Source: Sphingobacterium detergens (GTDB lineage Bacteria > Bacteroidota > Bacteroidia > Sphingobacteriales > Sphingobacteriaceae). Taken from it: a DNA stretch of 64,000 nt. The DNA is taken from assembly GCF_003610355.1 (NCBI RefSeq), contig NZ_RAPY01000002.1, positions 186,001 through 250,000 on the forward strand, read 5' to 3'. The notes beneath the pieces are model-generated. The model saw only the letters and a list, made by a program, of their open reading frames with translations, ran no database searches and was not told the origin of the DNA. Below, piece by piece: positions 51,408-61,373 of the stretch (the first letter of the stretch is position 1; each line of letters starts with the position of its first letter). The translations under genes were made by a program, and so were the position numbers.

Positions 51408-53849
51408 ATGTATAAAATATCGGAAATCGTCCAGATTTTACACCCTAATCGCACATTTATCACGGATCCCAATTCTTTAGTTCAGCATTTATTTTATGAT
51501 AGTCGGAAGATTGTTCAGGCTGATAATGGTGTGTTTTTTGCACTTCAGAAGAGTAGGGATGGTCATCATTATATCAAAGAGGCCTATGATAAGGGCGTGA
51601 GAAACTTTGTTCTGCAGATAGATGAGGAACAGGAACTGTTATTTCCGGATGCAAATCTGATATGGGTTTCGGATAGCCTCGAAGCTATGCAAGTATTGGC
51701 GGCTTTTCATAGACAGAAGTTTAGTTTTCCGGTTATCGGCATCACTGGCAGCAATGGGAAGACAATAGTCAAGGAATGGTTATATCAGCTCATGTCTCCT
51801 GAATATAAGATCTATCGTAGTCCTAAAAGCTACAATTCACAATTGGGTGTTGCACTTTCGCTATGGGGCTTATCGGATCAGTATAACCTGGCGATTATCG
51901 AAGCTGGAATTTCTGAGAAGGGAGAAATGGTGAAGTTGGAAAATATGATCAAACCAACAATCGGCCTACTAACAAATATAGGCGTGGCCCATAAAGCTGG
52001 TTTTGAGTCAAAGAACGAAAAGATCTACGAAAAGATCAACTTGTTCAAGGATGTTGAAACCATGATCTTTCCCAGCCGTTATGTAGAGGATATTCAACTG
52101 CCCTATCGACCTCGAAAGTTTTCCTGGGGATTTGATGAAGGGCTTTCATTGGAGGTTTATTCTCTCAAGCAGGTGGATGATAAGTTCACGGTAGCCACAC
52201 TTTTCTATGGCGGGCGGACATTTGCCATCGAGGTACCTTTTGTCGATAAGGGAAATGTGGAAAACGCGATCAACTGCGTTGCCGTTATGTTGCGTTTTGG
52301 TTATGAAAAAGAGGTAATTGCATCGAGAATTAAGGAGCTACAACCAGTTGCGATGCGACTAGAGCTAAAAAAAGGGAAAAAGAATAGCTCGATTATTGAT
52401 GATTCCTATAGTAATGATCTGGATGCCCTGCAGATTGCGCTTGAGTTTTTAAATCAACAGGGACAGCATCCCCGAAAAATATTGATCCTTTCCGATATAC
52501 CGGGCGTAAATATAACGGATGAGAAAAGTTTGTCAAAATTGAAACGCTTACTTTCAGAATACCGGCTAGATAAACTGATCTTGATTGGGGAGATCTTGAC
52601 ACAGGTCGCTGATCAATTTGCTGTTCCATCGGTGTCTTATCCTAGTACAACAGCATTTTTGGAAGATATCAGGGCTATTCAATTGGAAGATTCTACTATT
52701 TTATTGAAAGGGGGACGGGAGTTTCACTTTGAACGAATCAGCCGGTTGTTGGTGGCTAAATCACATGATACTGTGCTTGAGATCAACCTGAATGCCATGG
52801 AGAATAACTTGAATGTCTATCGCCAGCTGTTGCCAAAACATGTAAAATTGATGTCGATGGTCAAAGCATTTTCTTATGGGAGTGGAAGCTTTGAGATTGC
52901 AAACCTTTTACAGTTCAATAGGGTGGATTACCTGACTGTTGCATTTGCCGACGAAGGGGTTGATCTGAGGGGAGCAGGCATCACATTGCCAATCGTTGTG
53001 ATGAGCCCGGATGAAAATACGTTTGAATCCATCGTTCAGCATAATCTCGAACCTGAGATTTATAGCTTTCGAATTCTGTCTTCTTTCTTGAATTACTTAA
53101 AAGGGAAGGGGATCGCGTCCTTTCCGGTTCATATCAAAGTGGATACAGGAATGCATCGCCTTGGTTTCATGCCTGATGAGGTCGATAGACTCATTACGGA
53201 GCTAAAAGAAGGGTCGATACTTCAGGTAAAGTCGGCATTTTCCCATTTGGCCTCCGCTGGAAATAAGGAGGATAATGCTTTCACCCAACAACAGATTGAT
53301 CTCTTGGATCAATTTACAAAGTGCCTTGAAGAAGGTCTCGGTTATTCATTCTTAAGACATATTGCAGCGACTTCGGGCATCGAACTATGGCCGCAGGCTT
53401 ATTTTGATATGGTTCGGTTGGGAATTGGACTGTATGGGATCGATATTGAACGACATGATCTTCCGCTTAGAGAAGTGAGTAGCTTGAAGACCAATGTGAC
53501 GCAAATAAAACATTTGGCTGCTGGAGAGACAGTAGGTTATAATCGGCATGGGGTATTGCACCGGGATAGCAAAACAGCAACCATAAAAATTGGTTATGCA
53601 GATGGGTATGACAGACGTTTTGGTAATGGTGTGGGTAAGATGATGGTCAATGGCTGTCTTGTACCAACGATCGGAGATATTTGCATGGACATGTGTATGC
53701 TTGACGTTACGGATATCGAAGTAGCCGAGGAAGACGAGGTAATCGTTTACCCCGATATTAAGCTTGCTGCGAAATCTATCGGAACTATTCCTTACGAACT
53801 GTTGACGAGTATCTCGCAACGGGTAAAAAGAGTATATTTTTATGAATAA
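51408..53849 (+). CDS. Bifunctional MurF / alanine racemase
   Basis: An 813-residue fusion. The N-terminal part is a MurF-type Mur ligase (ATP loop G114-SNGKT119) that adds D-Ala-D-Ala to UDP-MurNAc-tripeptide. The C-terminal part is alanine racemase with the PLP lysine at K486 (SMVKAFSYGSG), HRLGF and the catalytic Tyr in VGYNRHG. Bacteroidota often carry this fusion, which couples D-Ala supply to its use. The start at 51408 gives MYKISEIVQIL, the usual start. DUF502 follows after 49 nt. Confidence 0.97.
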   Translation: MYKISEIVQILHPNRTFITDPNSLVQHLFYDSRKIVQADNGVFFALQKSRDGHHYIKEAYDKGVRNFVLQIDEEQELLFPDANLIWVSDSLEAMQVLAAFHRQKFSFPVIGITGSNGKTIVKEWLYQLMSPEYKIYRSPKSYNSQLGVALSLWGLSDQYNLAIIEAGISEKGEMVKLENMIKPTIGLLTNIGVAHKAGFESKNEKIYEKINLFKDVETMIFPSRYVEDIQLPYRPRKFSWGFDEGLSLEVYSLKQVDDKFTVATLFYGGRTFAIEVPFVDKGNVENAINCVAVMLRFGYEKEVIASRIKELQPVAMRLELKKGKKNSSIIDDSYSNDLDALQIALEFLNQQGQHPRKILILSDIPGVNITDEKSLSKLKRLLSEYRLDKLILIGEILTQVADQFAVPSVSYPSTTAFLEDIRAIQLEDSTILLKGGREFHFERISRLLVAKSHDTVLEINLNAMENNLNVYRQLLPKHVKLMSMVKAFSYGSGSFEIANLLQFNRVDYLTVAFADEGVDLRGAGITLPIVVMSPDENTFESIVQHNLEPEIYSFRILSSFLNYLKGKGIASFPVHIKVDTGMHRLGFMPDEVDRLITELKEGSILQVKSAFSHLASAGNKEDNAFTQQQIDLLDQFTKCLEEGLGYSFLRHIAATSGIELWPQAYFDMVRLGIGLYGIDIERHDLPLREVSSLKTNVTQIKHLAAGETVGYNRHGVLHRDSKTATIKIGYADGYDRRFGNGVGKMMVNGCLVPTIGDICMDMCMLDVTDIEVAEEDEVIVYPDIKLAAKSIGTIPYELLTSISQRVKRVYFYE

Positions 53850-53898
53850 TAAAGGATATTCTGCATTTTTGTATAAATATATTTTGATTTTTTAACTC

Positions 53899-54498
53899 AT
53901 GCTGGGCAAATTATTCAGGGGATTTATTAATTATCTAATTCGAGGTATTCTCGTTGTTGTACCATTGGCTGGTGCTGTCTTTCTGATCGTATGGATTTTT
54001 GCATCGATAGACTCTGCGCTGAATCTGACTGAACATTTTTTTCAGGATGAAAAAGGGCATCCGCTATATATTCCCGGAATCGGAATCTTGACAGTCATTC
54101 TTATCCTTGTTCTTGCGGGGGTGATATTTACGAATTTTGTGACTGATCCGATTAAAGTGTGGATCAATCATCAGATCAAAAGAATACCGCTTTTGAATAC
54201 CTTGTACACCTCGATCAAGGATTTCACTGAAGCATTTGTGGGTGACGCAAAAAAATTCAATGAACCCGTGCTGGTGACTGTAAACGAGTTCGGACTAAAA
54301 AAGATCGGGTTCCTGACACAGCATGATCTGAAAAGTATTGGTTTAGAAAATGAGGTAATGGTTTATTTTCCCTATTCTTATTCCTTTGCCGGTCAGGTTG
54401 TTATTATCAGTGCGGATAAAGTTAAAAAACTGGATATGTCACCTACCGATGCGATGAAACTTGTGGTTTCCGGTGGTGTCAGTGGAATAGCGCATTAG
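53899..54498 (+). CDS. DUF502 family membrane protein
   Basis: A 199-residue protein with two membrane segments (about 12-38 and 55-78) followed by a soluble domain with the DUF502 pattern NTLYTSIKDFTEAFVGDAKKF and PYSYSFAGQVVIISADKV. The function is not established; homologues are widespread membrane proteins. It follows murF-alr on the same strand. Confidence 0.92.
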   Translation: MLGKLFRGFINYLIRGILVVVPLAGAVFLIVWIFASIDSALNLTEHFFQDEKGHPLYIPGIGILTVILILVLAGVIFTNFVTDPIKVWINHQIKRIPLLNTLYTSIKDFTEAFVGDAKKFNEPVLVTVNEFGLKKIGFLTQHDLKSIGLENEVMVYFPYSYSFAGQVVIISADKVKKLDMSPTDAMKLVVSGGVSGIAH

Positions 54499-54616
54499 TA
54501 CATTAACGGAGTAGGGCGTAACGAAAAAAGAATCTATACAGCAGGTAAACAACGATAGGATTTGTGGAGGGCGATGCTTCTACAATTGAAAATAGAAGCA
54601 AAGCGGTCGGGGTCGT

Positions 54617-55558
54617 TTATTGTACAAATTTCGAAGATATCCCTCTTTTTTTGACATAAAAATTTAAGGCCCGTCCAGCTTCCTTTGGCTGATCTGTACT
54701 CAAGATGTCTGCACCACGTTCAATAAAGCTAGCATACAACTGAAATCCTTTTTTGGCGGCTTGTCTGTCGAGGTTACCTTGGGTGCCAAGAATGCACATA
54801 ATTCCATGATCATGCAATACTTTGGTCAGCTCAGGATCAGCTTCCCGTGTGCCCACGAAGGCTAGCAGCTTATTGTCAGGGATATCCTTCTCATTAAGGC
54901 GGGCGAGATCATCAAGGTTCTTCACAGAAGCGGATATCATTAGATCCCCAGCCAAGTTATGCACTTTGCCGGCTTGACCAGCACTATACGTGATGATAAC
55001 AACACTGGATTCGGCACGTTGCTGACGGATGACATTGATCACCGATTCGTAGGGTACATCATTTTTAATGTCCAGTGTAAAGATGACCTTTCCTTTTCCC
55101 CAAGCGAGTGCTTCGTCAAGTGTAGGGATCTTGTAAGGAGTTATTTTCTTGTTGTTGTCTAGCAAACGTAGTTTTTTGAGTTCGGCCAATGTACGTTCAC
55201 TGACGGATCCTCGACCTGTCGTGGTGCGATTGAGCGTATTGTCATGCATAAGTACCAGCGCCGAATCTTTGCTCAAGCGAACATCACACTCCACAATAAC
55301 AGGTTGTAGACCGGCATTGTAAGCGAAGGTCTCTAATGCATTTTCGGGATAACCAGAAGTAGGGCCGCCACGATGCAAGCTAACCAGCGGATAACGATTG
55401 TCATCGTAAGTCAGAAATTGATAGAGATCTTCTACGGTCGTCAGCTGAATACGCTTGCCCACAGGTAAGCCTTCGGTGTCGCCATTATGGCGAAAACAGC
55501 TGCTGAGAAGTAGTACACAGCTTAAGAATAAAAAAAAGAAGTGTGGGCGTATGCTCAT
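54617..55558 (-). CDS. Glycerophosphodiester phosphodiesterase lipoprotein
   Basis: A 313-residue lipoprotein (lipobox LSSC) with a GDPD TIM-barrel: SLHRGGPTSGYPENALETF, VECDVRLSKDSALVLMHDNTLNRTTTG and FTLDIKNDVP, including the metal-binding Glu/Asp and His residues. It hydrolyses glycerophosphodiesters released from phospholipids, at the cell envelope. It ends a minus-strand group with aroK (17 nt apart) and the DoxX protein. Confidence 0.93.
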   Translation of the reverse strand: MSIRPHFFFLFLSCVLLLSSCFRHNGDTEGLPVGKRIQLTTVEDLYQFLTYDDNRYPLVSLHRGGPTSGYPENALETFAYNAGLQPVIVECDVRLSKDSALVLMHDNTLNRTTTGRGSVSERTLAELKKLRLLDNNKKITPYKIPTLDEALAWGKGKVIFTLDIKNDVPYESVINVIRQQRAESSVVIITYSAGQAGKVHNLAGDLMISASVKNLDDLARLNEKDIPDNKLLAFVGTREADPELTKVLHDHGIMCILGTQGNLDRQAAKKGFQLYASFIERGADILSTDQPKEAGRALNFYVKKRGISSKFVQ

Positions 55559-55575
55559 TATTAGCTATTGTACGA

Positions 55576-56091
55576 TTAAGTATTATGCTGATTGATCAGG
55601 GTAACTAAAGCCTCTACTGTTGTATTGAGCTGGTCTATTGTTAGATGGGCTTGGCTGTAGTAGGGCTCGCGTTCGGTTAATTTCTCTTCGATAAAGGCCC
55701 GTAATTCTTCCGGAGATTTGCCGATTAGAATAGGTCTTTTGTGTAATTTCGATTGTGACAGACGATCAAATAAGGCTTTGGGGCTCATTTGCAGATATAC
55801 CGCATAACCATTGGCTTTGATCCAATCCATGTTGTCAAAAAAACATGGAGCGCCACCACCGGTAGATATGACGGCATAGTTGTCCGCAAATTTGCGGATC
55901 TGTTCACGCTCAAGTTCTCGAAAGGCTGCCTCACCATGTTCGCCGAAATATTCGGTAATGCTCATGCCAATCTGCTTTACGATCTCTTCGTCGGTGTCGA
56001 TAAAAGGTAAATCTAATTTGTTGGCCAGCTTTTTCCCCAGTGTGGTCTTTCCACTGCCCATATAGCCAATCAAAAAAATAGGTTTAGGCAT
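55576..56091 (-). CDS. aroK: Shikimate kinase
   Basis: A 171-residue kinase with Walker A GYMGSGKTT, the shikimate-binding DTDEEIVKQIG and ISTGGGAPCF motifs, and the lid arginine in KRPIL. It phosphorylates shikimate in aromatic amino acid synthesis. It is packed between the DoxX protein (6 nt) and the phosphodiesterase on the same strand. Confidence 0.96.
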   Translation of the reverse strand: MPKPIFLIGYMGSGKTTLGKKLANKLDLPFIDTDEEIVKQIGMSITEYFGEHGEAAFRELEREQIRKFADNYAVISTGGGAPCFFDNMDWIKANGYAVYLQMSPKALFDRLSQSKLHKRPILIGKSPEELRAFIEEKLTEREPYYSQAHLTIDQLNTTVEALVTLINQHNT

Positions 56092-56097
56092 ATTATT

Positions 56098-57282
56098 CTA
56101 TTTGTCTTTACTTAAAAAATTGTCTTCAATCGTCTTTGCATCCGGGAAATTATTGTAATGCCATTTGCCCATTACATTTCCACCTTTTAACAAGATCACC
56201 CCCGGATTGGCTCTGACCATACTTTTCAATGGAATTAAATCAGCATAGTATATTTCAGCAATCAATTGCATCTTATCACTCAGGTATTGAGCATCTTTGG
56301 AGGCTGAGGCAGTCAGTAAGACAACTCGAAGACCATTGTAATCTTTGGTCATCTGTGTCACCGTCTGATTGATTTTCTGGAGCGCATCTATATTGGTAGA
56401 CGAAAGATCCTTGGCGACGATGATAACATTATAATAGGGGTTGGCAATGATTTCCTGCGTATGATCAGCGCCATCTGCGTCCGAGATCAATAGGTCGGGG
56501 ATAGGAATATCATATCCTTTTTTGATAAGCCTGCTTTCCGGCTCGCCAATGATCTCCCAAGACTCGTCCTCCCAGAGCTTATCCGCCATATAGACTTTGT
56601 CATTGACTTTCTTGGTCTCGCCTGTCTTTTTGTTTTTCATGGTATAGAGCTGCTCAAAGACATCCCCTTCTTTTCCCTCTGGAAGAACCATTAGTGAAGG
56701 GAGATTATTGCCAATTTTATAGGGTAAGAAATCTATAAAAGGAAGATAGTTGACCGTATATACGCCGATACCCAAGGAAACAACGGCTGTAATCAATGTG
56801 ACAACAAATTGATTGCCGGAGCCTTTGATAATAGATCGGATCTGTTTGCGGTAAAAAAAGATGATCAGGATCAGGGCCAATAGTACCAGATCTTTGGAAA
56901 AGGATTGCCAAGGAGTCAATGGAATGGCATCACCAAAACATCCACAGGAGGTGACAACTTCGAAAAATGCGGAATAAAAGGTCAGAAAGGTGAAAAATAG
57001 GATCAATAACAGTAATCCCCAAGCCACCAAATTGGCATAGACACCAAACAACAATAGCGCACCTAAAAGAATTTCAAAACCACAGATCACCACAGCAATG
57101 GCCGTTGCGTATTCATTGAAGGCAGTCAAGTGGAATACCTCGAAATATTCCTGCAGTTTATAACCGAAACCTGTCGGGTCATTGGCTTTGATAAATCCAG
57201 AGAAAATAAAGAGAAGTCCAGTGAAAATGCGGCAAAATCCTAAAAGGTAATTTGTCTTTGTTGTCTGTTGTGCTGCTGTCAT
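56098..57282 (-). CDS. BT_3928-type DoxX membrane protein
   Basis: A 394-residue protein with four DoxX-type membrane segments in its N-terminal 140 residues (starting GFCRIFTGLLFIFSGFIKANDPTGFGYKLQEY), a fifth segment near 165, and a C-terminal thioredoxin-like soluble domain (about 200-390, ending VILLKGGNVMGKW). This matches the Bacteroidota BT_3928 family, of uncertain redox function. It follows DUF1599 by 7 nt in the same operon. Confidence 0.88.
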   Translation of the reverse strand: MTAAQQTTKTNYLLGFCRIFTGLLFIFSGFIKANDPTGFGYKLQEYFEVFHLTAFNEYATAIAVVICGFEILLGALLLFGVYANLVAWGLLLLILFFTFLTFYSAFFEVVTSCGCFGDAIPLTPWQSFSKDLVLLALILIIFFYRKQIRSIIKGSGNQFVVTLITAVVSLGIGVYTVNYLPFIDFLPYKIGNNLPSLMVLPEGKEGDVFEQLYTMKNKKTGETKKVNDKVYMADKLWEDESWEIIGEPESRLIKKGYDIPIPDLLISDADGADHTQEIIANPYYNVIIVAKDLSSTNIDALQKINQTVTQMTKDYNGLRVVLLTASASKDAQYLSDKMQLIAEIYYADLIPLKSMVRANPGVILLKGGNVMGKWHYNNFPDAKTIEDNFLSKDK

Positions 57283-57289
57283 TATCCGA

Positions 57290-57832
57290 TTATTGTTGTG
57301 CTAGTCCTAATTTAATTAACGCAAAAACTGCGTAGTTGAGCATATCCTGGTAATTGGCGTGAATGCCTTCGGAAACAATAGTTTGGCCATCATTGTCCTC
57401 GATCTGTTTGACCCGATGAATTTTCATTAGGATCAGATCTGTCATAGAAGAAACACGCATATCGCGCCAAGCCTCACCATAATCATGGTTTTTGGCCAGC
57501 ATGAGGTCTCTGGTTTCTGTTACTTTTTCGGTATATTTTTGATTGACAAAGCTGGAGTCGAGGTTTTCCTCGCCATCTTCACCCAGATCAATCTGGATCA
57601 TAGCCATAATGCAATAATTGATAATACCGATGTATTCGTCTATGACACCCTCCCCAACCTTGGATACTTTTTTGACTTCGAGCGTACGTATACGTTGTGC
57701 TTTGATATAAATCTGGTCGGTAATAGAAGACAGGCGCATGATCCGCCAAGCCGTTCCATAATCTTTTGTTTTTTTTATAAATAAATCTTGACAGTGCTTG
57801 ATAACACTGTTATATTCCTGAATAGTATCCAT
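57290..57832 (-). CDS. DUF1599 protein with internal duplication
   Basis: A 180-residue protein of two tandem copies of one domain: TKDYGTAWRIMRLSSITDQIYIK and NHDYGEAWRDMRVSSMTDLILMK. The family is also known as nucleotide modification-associated domain 1, of unknown reaction. The ATG at 57832 (MDTIQEYNSVI) is preferred over a TTG at 57880, because a promoter-like box overlaps that TTG. First gene of the DUF1599-doxX-aroK-phosphodiesterase group. Confidence 0.88.
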   Translation of the reverse strand: MDTIQEYNSVIKHCQDLFIKKTKDYGTAWRIMRLSSITDQIYIKAQRIRTLEVKKVSKVGEGVIDEYIGIINYCIMAMIQIDLGEDGEENLDSSFVNQKYTEKVTETRDLMLAKNHDYGEAWRDMRVSSMTDLILMKIHRVKQIEDNDGQTIVSEGIHANYQDMLNYAVFALIKLGLAQQ

Positions 57833-57877
57833 ATCGCTTTTGAAAAGAACTTGATTAAACAAGTCGAGATTATAGGA

Positions 57878-57885
57878 CAAATATA
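57878..57885 (-). promoter_or_regulatory. Putative -7 box for the DUF1599 operon
   Basis: TATATTTG on the minus strand matches TAnnTTTG about 46 nt before the ATG at 57832. A TTTG about 25 nt further upstream (57911-57914) could be the -33 element at a slightly long spacing. Confidence 0.45.
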
Positions 57886-58062
57886 ATTAGAAAATAGTAC
57901 TTCTGATGGTCAAATGAATGTACAATTTGCGCTATTTTGCTAAAATTTAAATAAATATTTGAGATATTTCGACCATTAAAGGTTTTAAAACTAACTTTAT
58001 CTTAGTTTGATATTATGTGCAGAGTTGATGGCCAACTTTGAATAGCAAGAAAATAGAAATTC

Positions 58063-58860
58063 ATGAATTTTCAACAACCTATTATTCGCGAAGTAGAGAT
58101 TACCCGATATGTTCAGCCATTTCGGGAAGGAGGATCTTTGCCGGCGCTGGTCGATGCTGATGATGGCTTTAGTTATGTCATCAAATTTAGAGGAGCAGGA
58201 CAGGGACGAAAGGCACTGATTGCCGAACTGATCGGCGGTGAGCTGGCCAGATTGTTAAAATTAAGAGTGCCTGAAATCGTCTTTGCCCATCTGGATGAAT
58301 CTTTTGGGCGCTCCGAACCGGATGAAGAAATACAGGATCTACTCAAATTCAGCGTGGGGAAAAACCTTGGGCTCCATTTTTTGAGTGGGGCAATTACTTT
58401 TGATGCCAATGTGGATGTGATTGGAGCGGAAGAGGCTTCCAAGATTGTGTGGCTGGATGCTTTGTTGATGAATGTTGACCGCACAGTCCGGAATACCAAT
58501 ATGTTGATCTGGCACAAAGAACTGTGGTTGATCGACCATGGCGCATCCTTGTATTTCCACCATAGCTGGGACAATTGGGAGGAACAATCGCACAAACCTT
58601 TCGTGCAGATTAAAGATCATGTGTTGTTAAAAAACGCGACCATTGTTGAAAAAATAGATGCTGAATTCAGTCCTCTTTTTACGGAGGATGTTTTTCGTAA
58701 GATATTGGCCGTTGTACCGGACGAATGGTTGGAGGATTCTGAACGTGAATTGTCAGCAGCGAATGCGAGAGAGGTGTACGTTTCGTTCTTGAAACAACGT
58801 GTGGCGAGTTCGTCAATTTTTGTAAAACAGATAGAAGATGCCAGAGAGAACCTTATATGA
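58063..58860 (+). CDS. HipA-like kinase-fold protein
   Basis: A 265-residue HipA-family kinase-like protein. It has a short nucleotide-binding start (YVIKFRGAGQGRKALIAELIGGELAR), the catalytic-loop pattern DALLMNVDRTVRNTNML and the metal-binding IDHGASLYFH. It is shorter than true HipA and is paired with a DUF3037 gene that it overlaps by 23 nt, a common conserved pair. No HipB-like antitoxin lies nearby, so a toxin role is not supported. Confidence 0.88.
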   Translation: MNFQQPIIREVEITRYVQPFREGGSLPALVDADDGFSYVIKFRGAGQGRKALIAELIGGELARLLKLRVPEIVFAHLDESFGRSEPDEEIQDLLKFSVGKNLGLHFLSGAITFDANVDVIGAEEASKIVWLDALLMNVDRTVRNTNMLIWHKELWLIDHGASLYFHHSWDNWEEQSHKPFVQIKDHVLLKNATIVEKIDAEFSPLFTEDVFRKILAVVPDEWLEDSERELSAANAREVYVSFLKQRVASSSIFVKQIEDARENLI

Positions 58861-59221
58861 ATATGCTGTGGTGCGACTGGTACCACGTGTAGAGCGTGAG
58901 GAATTTATCAATGTTGGTATTGCGCTCTACTGTCGTAAATATCGCTTTGCCAAGATGGTCTATGCCATCGACGAGCAAAAGGTGCGTGCGCTCTGTCCTA
59001 AAATTGAATTGGAACTCATCGAAAACCATCTGTCTTCCTTTCAGCGGATTTGTAATGGCGATAAAGATGCCGGAAAACTAGCTGCGCTGGATATCACAGA
59101 GCGTTTCCGTTGGCTTACCGCCAAACGGAGCACGGTCATCCAATGTTCCGCCTCACATCCCGGGCTCTGTGAAGATCCCGAAGCAACACTGCAAAACTTG
59201 TTTGAGCGCCTGGTACTTTAA
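58838..59221 (+). CDS. DUF3037 family protein
   Basis: A 127-residue protein starting MPERTLYEYAVVRLVPRVEREEFINVGIALYCRKY, the DUF3037 signature, with a helical centre. It overlaps the HipA-like gene by 23 nt, so the two are coupled and probably act together; the reaction is unknown. About 200 bases without a gene follow before cysE. Confidence 0.92.
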   Translation: MPERTLYEYAVVRLVPRVEREEFINVGIALYCRKYRFAKMVYAIDEQKVRALCPKIELELIENHLSSFQRICNGDKDAGKLAALDITERFRWLTAKRSTVIQCSASHPGLCEDPEATLQNLFERLVL

Positions 59222-59423
59222 TAGACATCGTCAGGCCACTAAATGGAGCTTGTGCCAAAAAGAGGAAGAAATGCTGGCTGCAACGATGCCCTAGGTAATA
59301 AATTTGGAGTGGGTTTGGGACTCAAATAGAAAGAAAAAAATGATTTAATCGTAGCCTTATTGCTAATAAGGCTTAATCTATCAATATTGTATAGTATATT
59401 TGTTTTAATATTTACTTTTGAAG

Positions 59424-60233
59424 ATGCATGATTTTTATCAACATATCTATGAGCAGCAATTAGCTGTTTTAGAAATGCCTTCCAATAAGAAGATCTGTGG
59501 CTGGGCAACCAAAATTTTGGATGTGCTTTTTCCGGAGCGAAATTCTGGCGAAATGAAATCGGTAGAAGATGTAAAACTTGCCTTTGAGCAATTTGAACTG
59601 GAGTTGGAACAGCTTCTGAGTAAGTCAAAAGCCTGTGGTCATTGCAATCATGCACAAGTGGCCCATCAGTTTTTTGAACGTATTCCGACGTTGTACGAGC
59701 TGATGTGCTGGGATGCTGATGCATTGATGGATGGAGATCCAGCTGCGCAAAATAAGCGTGAGGTTGTACGCACCTATCCCGGTTTTTTTGCCATCTGTAT
59801 TTTTAGAATGGCAAATGAGCTCCACCGTCTAGGTGTGCCCCTGATCCCAAGGATATTGACCGAACATGCACATTCCAAGACAGGTATTGATATTCATCCG
59901 GGGGCGACCATTGGTCATCATCTTCACATAGATCATGGTACAGGGCTAGTCATCGGAGAGACTTGTACAATAGGTAATTACGTTAAACTATACCAAGGTG
60001 TTACGTTGGGCGCCTTGAGTGTGGACAAGGTCTTTTCAAATGTCAAACGCCATCCGACGATCGAGGATCATGTTATCATCTATTCCGGGGCGACTATTTT
60101 GGGCGGTGAGACACGTATAGGTCATCATTCCGTTATCGGTGGGAATGTTTGGTTGACGAGCTCGGTCGAACCTTATACTACAGTATACCACCAGGCAACG
60201 GCGAAATTTATAGATTCAAAACCAATCATATAG
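59424..60233 (+). CDS. cysE: Serine O-acetyltransferase (EpsC/CysE type)
   Basis: A 269-residue serine acetyltransferase. The N-terminal helical domain is followed by a left-handed beta-helix (TGIDIHPGATIGHHLHIDHGTGLVIGETC, then NYVKLYQGVTLGA), with the catalytic His in IDHG. It makes O-acetylserine, the substrate of the next gene. The start at ATG 59424 (MHDFYQHIYEQ) is chosen over a TTG two codons upstream. Seven nt separate it from cysM. Confidence 0.95.
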   Translation: MHDFYQHIYEQQLAVLEMPSNKKICGWATKILDVLFPERNSGEMKSVEDVKLAFEQFELELEQLLSKSKACGHCNHAQVAHQFFERIPTLYELMCWDADALMDGDPAAQNKREVVRTYPGFFAICIFRMANELHRLGVPLIPRILTEHAHSKTGIDIHPGATIGHHLHIDHGTGLVIGETCTIGNYVKLYQGVTLGALSVDKVFSNVKRHPTIEDHVIIYSGATILGGETRIGHHSVIGGNVWLTSSVEPYTTVYHQATAKFIDSKPII

Positions 60234-60240
60234 ATACATT

Positions 60241-61113
60241 ATGGGAAATATTATAGATACCATCGGAAATACACCATTGGTGGAGATCACCCAATTTCAT
60301 GCGAATCCCAAGGTACGAATCTTTGCAAAGATGGAGGGGAATAATCCCGCCGGCTCAGTCAAAGATCGCGCGGCATTAAATATGATACGTTCAGCAATGG
60401 AGCGTGGTGAAATTTCGAAAGAAAGCAAACTGATTGAGGCAACAAGTGGTAATACAGGGATCGCCCTAGCCATGATTGCCGGAATATATGGTTTAAGTTT
60501 GGAACTGGTTATGCCCGCATCGTCTACCCGCGAACGGACGTTGACGATGGAGGCTTATGGCGCCAAGGTTACGCTCTTAGAATCTATGGAAATATGCCGT
60601 GACTATGCGGAAGAAAAAGCGTTGAAGGAAGGCTATTATATCTTAAACCAATTTGCCAATCCGGATAACTATAAAGCCCATATCAAAACAACCGGGCCAG
60701 AAATTTGGCGCGATACAGATGGGAAAATTACCCATTTTGTGAGTGCAATGGGGACGACGGGAACGATTATGGGGAATTCCATTTACCTTAAAGAGAAAAA
60801 TCCGGAGATACAGATCGTCGGTTGTCAACCTACACCCGAGTCATCTATACCTGGAATCAGACGCTGGCCAGAAGCCTATCTACCAAAAATATTTGATCCA
60901 AGCCGTGTGGATCGTGTGATTGATATTTCACAACAGGAAGCGACCGAACTGGCGCGTGAATTGGTGAAACGCGAAGGAGTATTTGCAGGTATGAGTACAG
61001 GGGGGGCATTTGCTGGCGCATTGAAAATTGCCAGCGAAATTGAGGAAGGGATCATTGTCTTTATCGCATGTGATAGGGGTGACCGTTATTTGAGCTCAGA
61101 CCTATTTGGCTAG
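60241..61113 (+). CDS. cysM: Cysteine synthase B
   Basis: A 290-residue PLP enzyme with the PLP lysine K41 (GSVKDRAAL), the TSGNTG loop and GTTGTIMG phosphate-binding segment, and the GMSTGGAFAG motif near the end. It makes cysteine from O-acetylserine and sulfide or thiosulfate. It forms a two-gene operon with cysE and is followed by a strong terminator. Confidence 0.96.
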   Translation: MGNIIDTIGNTPLVEITQFHANPKVRIFAKMEGNNPAGSVKDRAALNMIRSAMERGEISKESKLIEATSGNTGIALAMIAGIYGLSLELVMPASSTRERTLTMEAYGAKVTLLESMEICRDYAEEKALKEGYYILNQFANPDNYKAHIKTTGPEIWRDTDGKITHFVSAMGTTGTIMGNSIYLKEKNPEIQIVGCQPTPESSIPGIRRWPEAYLPKIFDPSRVDRVIDISQQEATELARELVKREGVFAGMSTGGAFAGALKIASEIEEGIIVFIACDRGDRYLSSDLFG

Positions 61114-61154
61114 TCCTTTCCTGGTTAAACAAATCTGCCCTATAAAATATTTAA

Positions 61155-61203
61155 CCTGTCTTTATTATGGCAAAACCAAGCATAATAAAGACAGGTTTTT
61201 TTG
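61155..61203. terminator. Terminator of cysE-cysM
   Basis: A perfect 15-bp stem CCTGTCTTTATTATG (61155-61169) with CATAATAAAGACAGG (61181-61195), followed by a run of T. Confidence 0.95.
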
Positions 61204-61373
61204 TTTTTTCTTAGCGTGTCTAATCGTCTCAAGGGCTATTCCCCTTTTATTTGCCGTGTCGTTTTCCATTGGACAGGATATCTTCAATAAAGTGTATTGG
61301 CTGGGTCTGCATATACCCAGTATACCAGCTGCCTCTTTGTCAAACCTTTGCTACAGTAGTTAAACGTTTAGTG

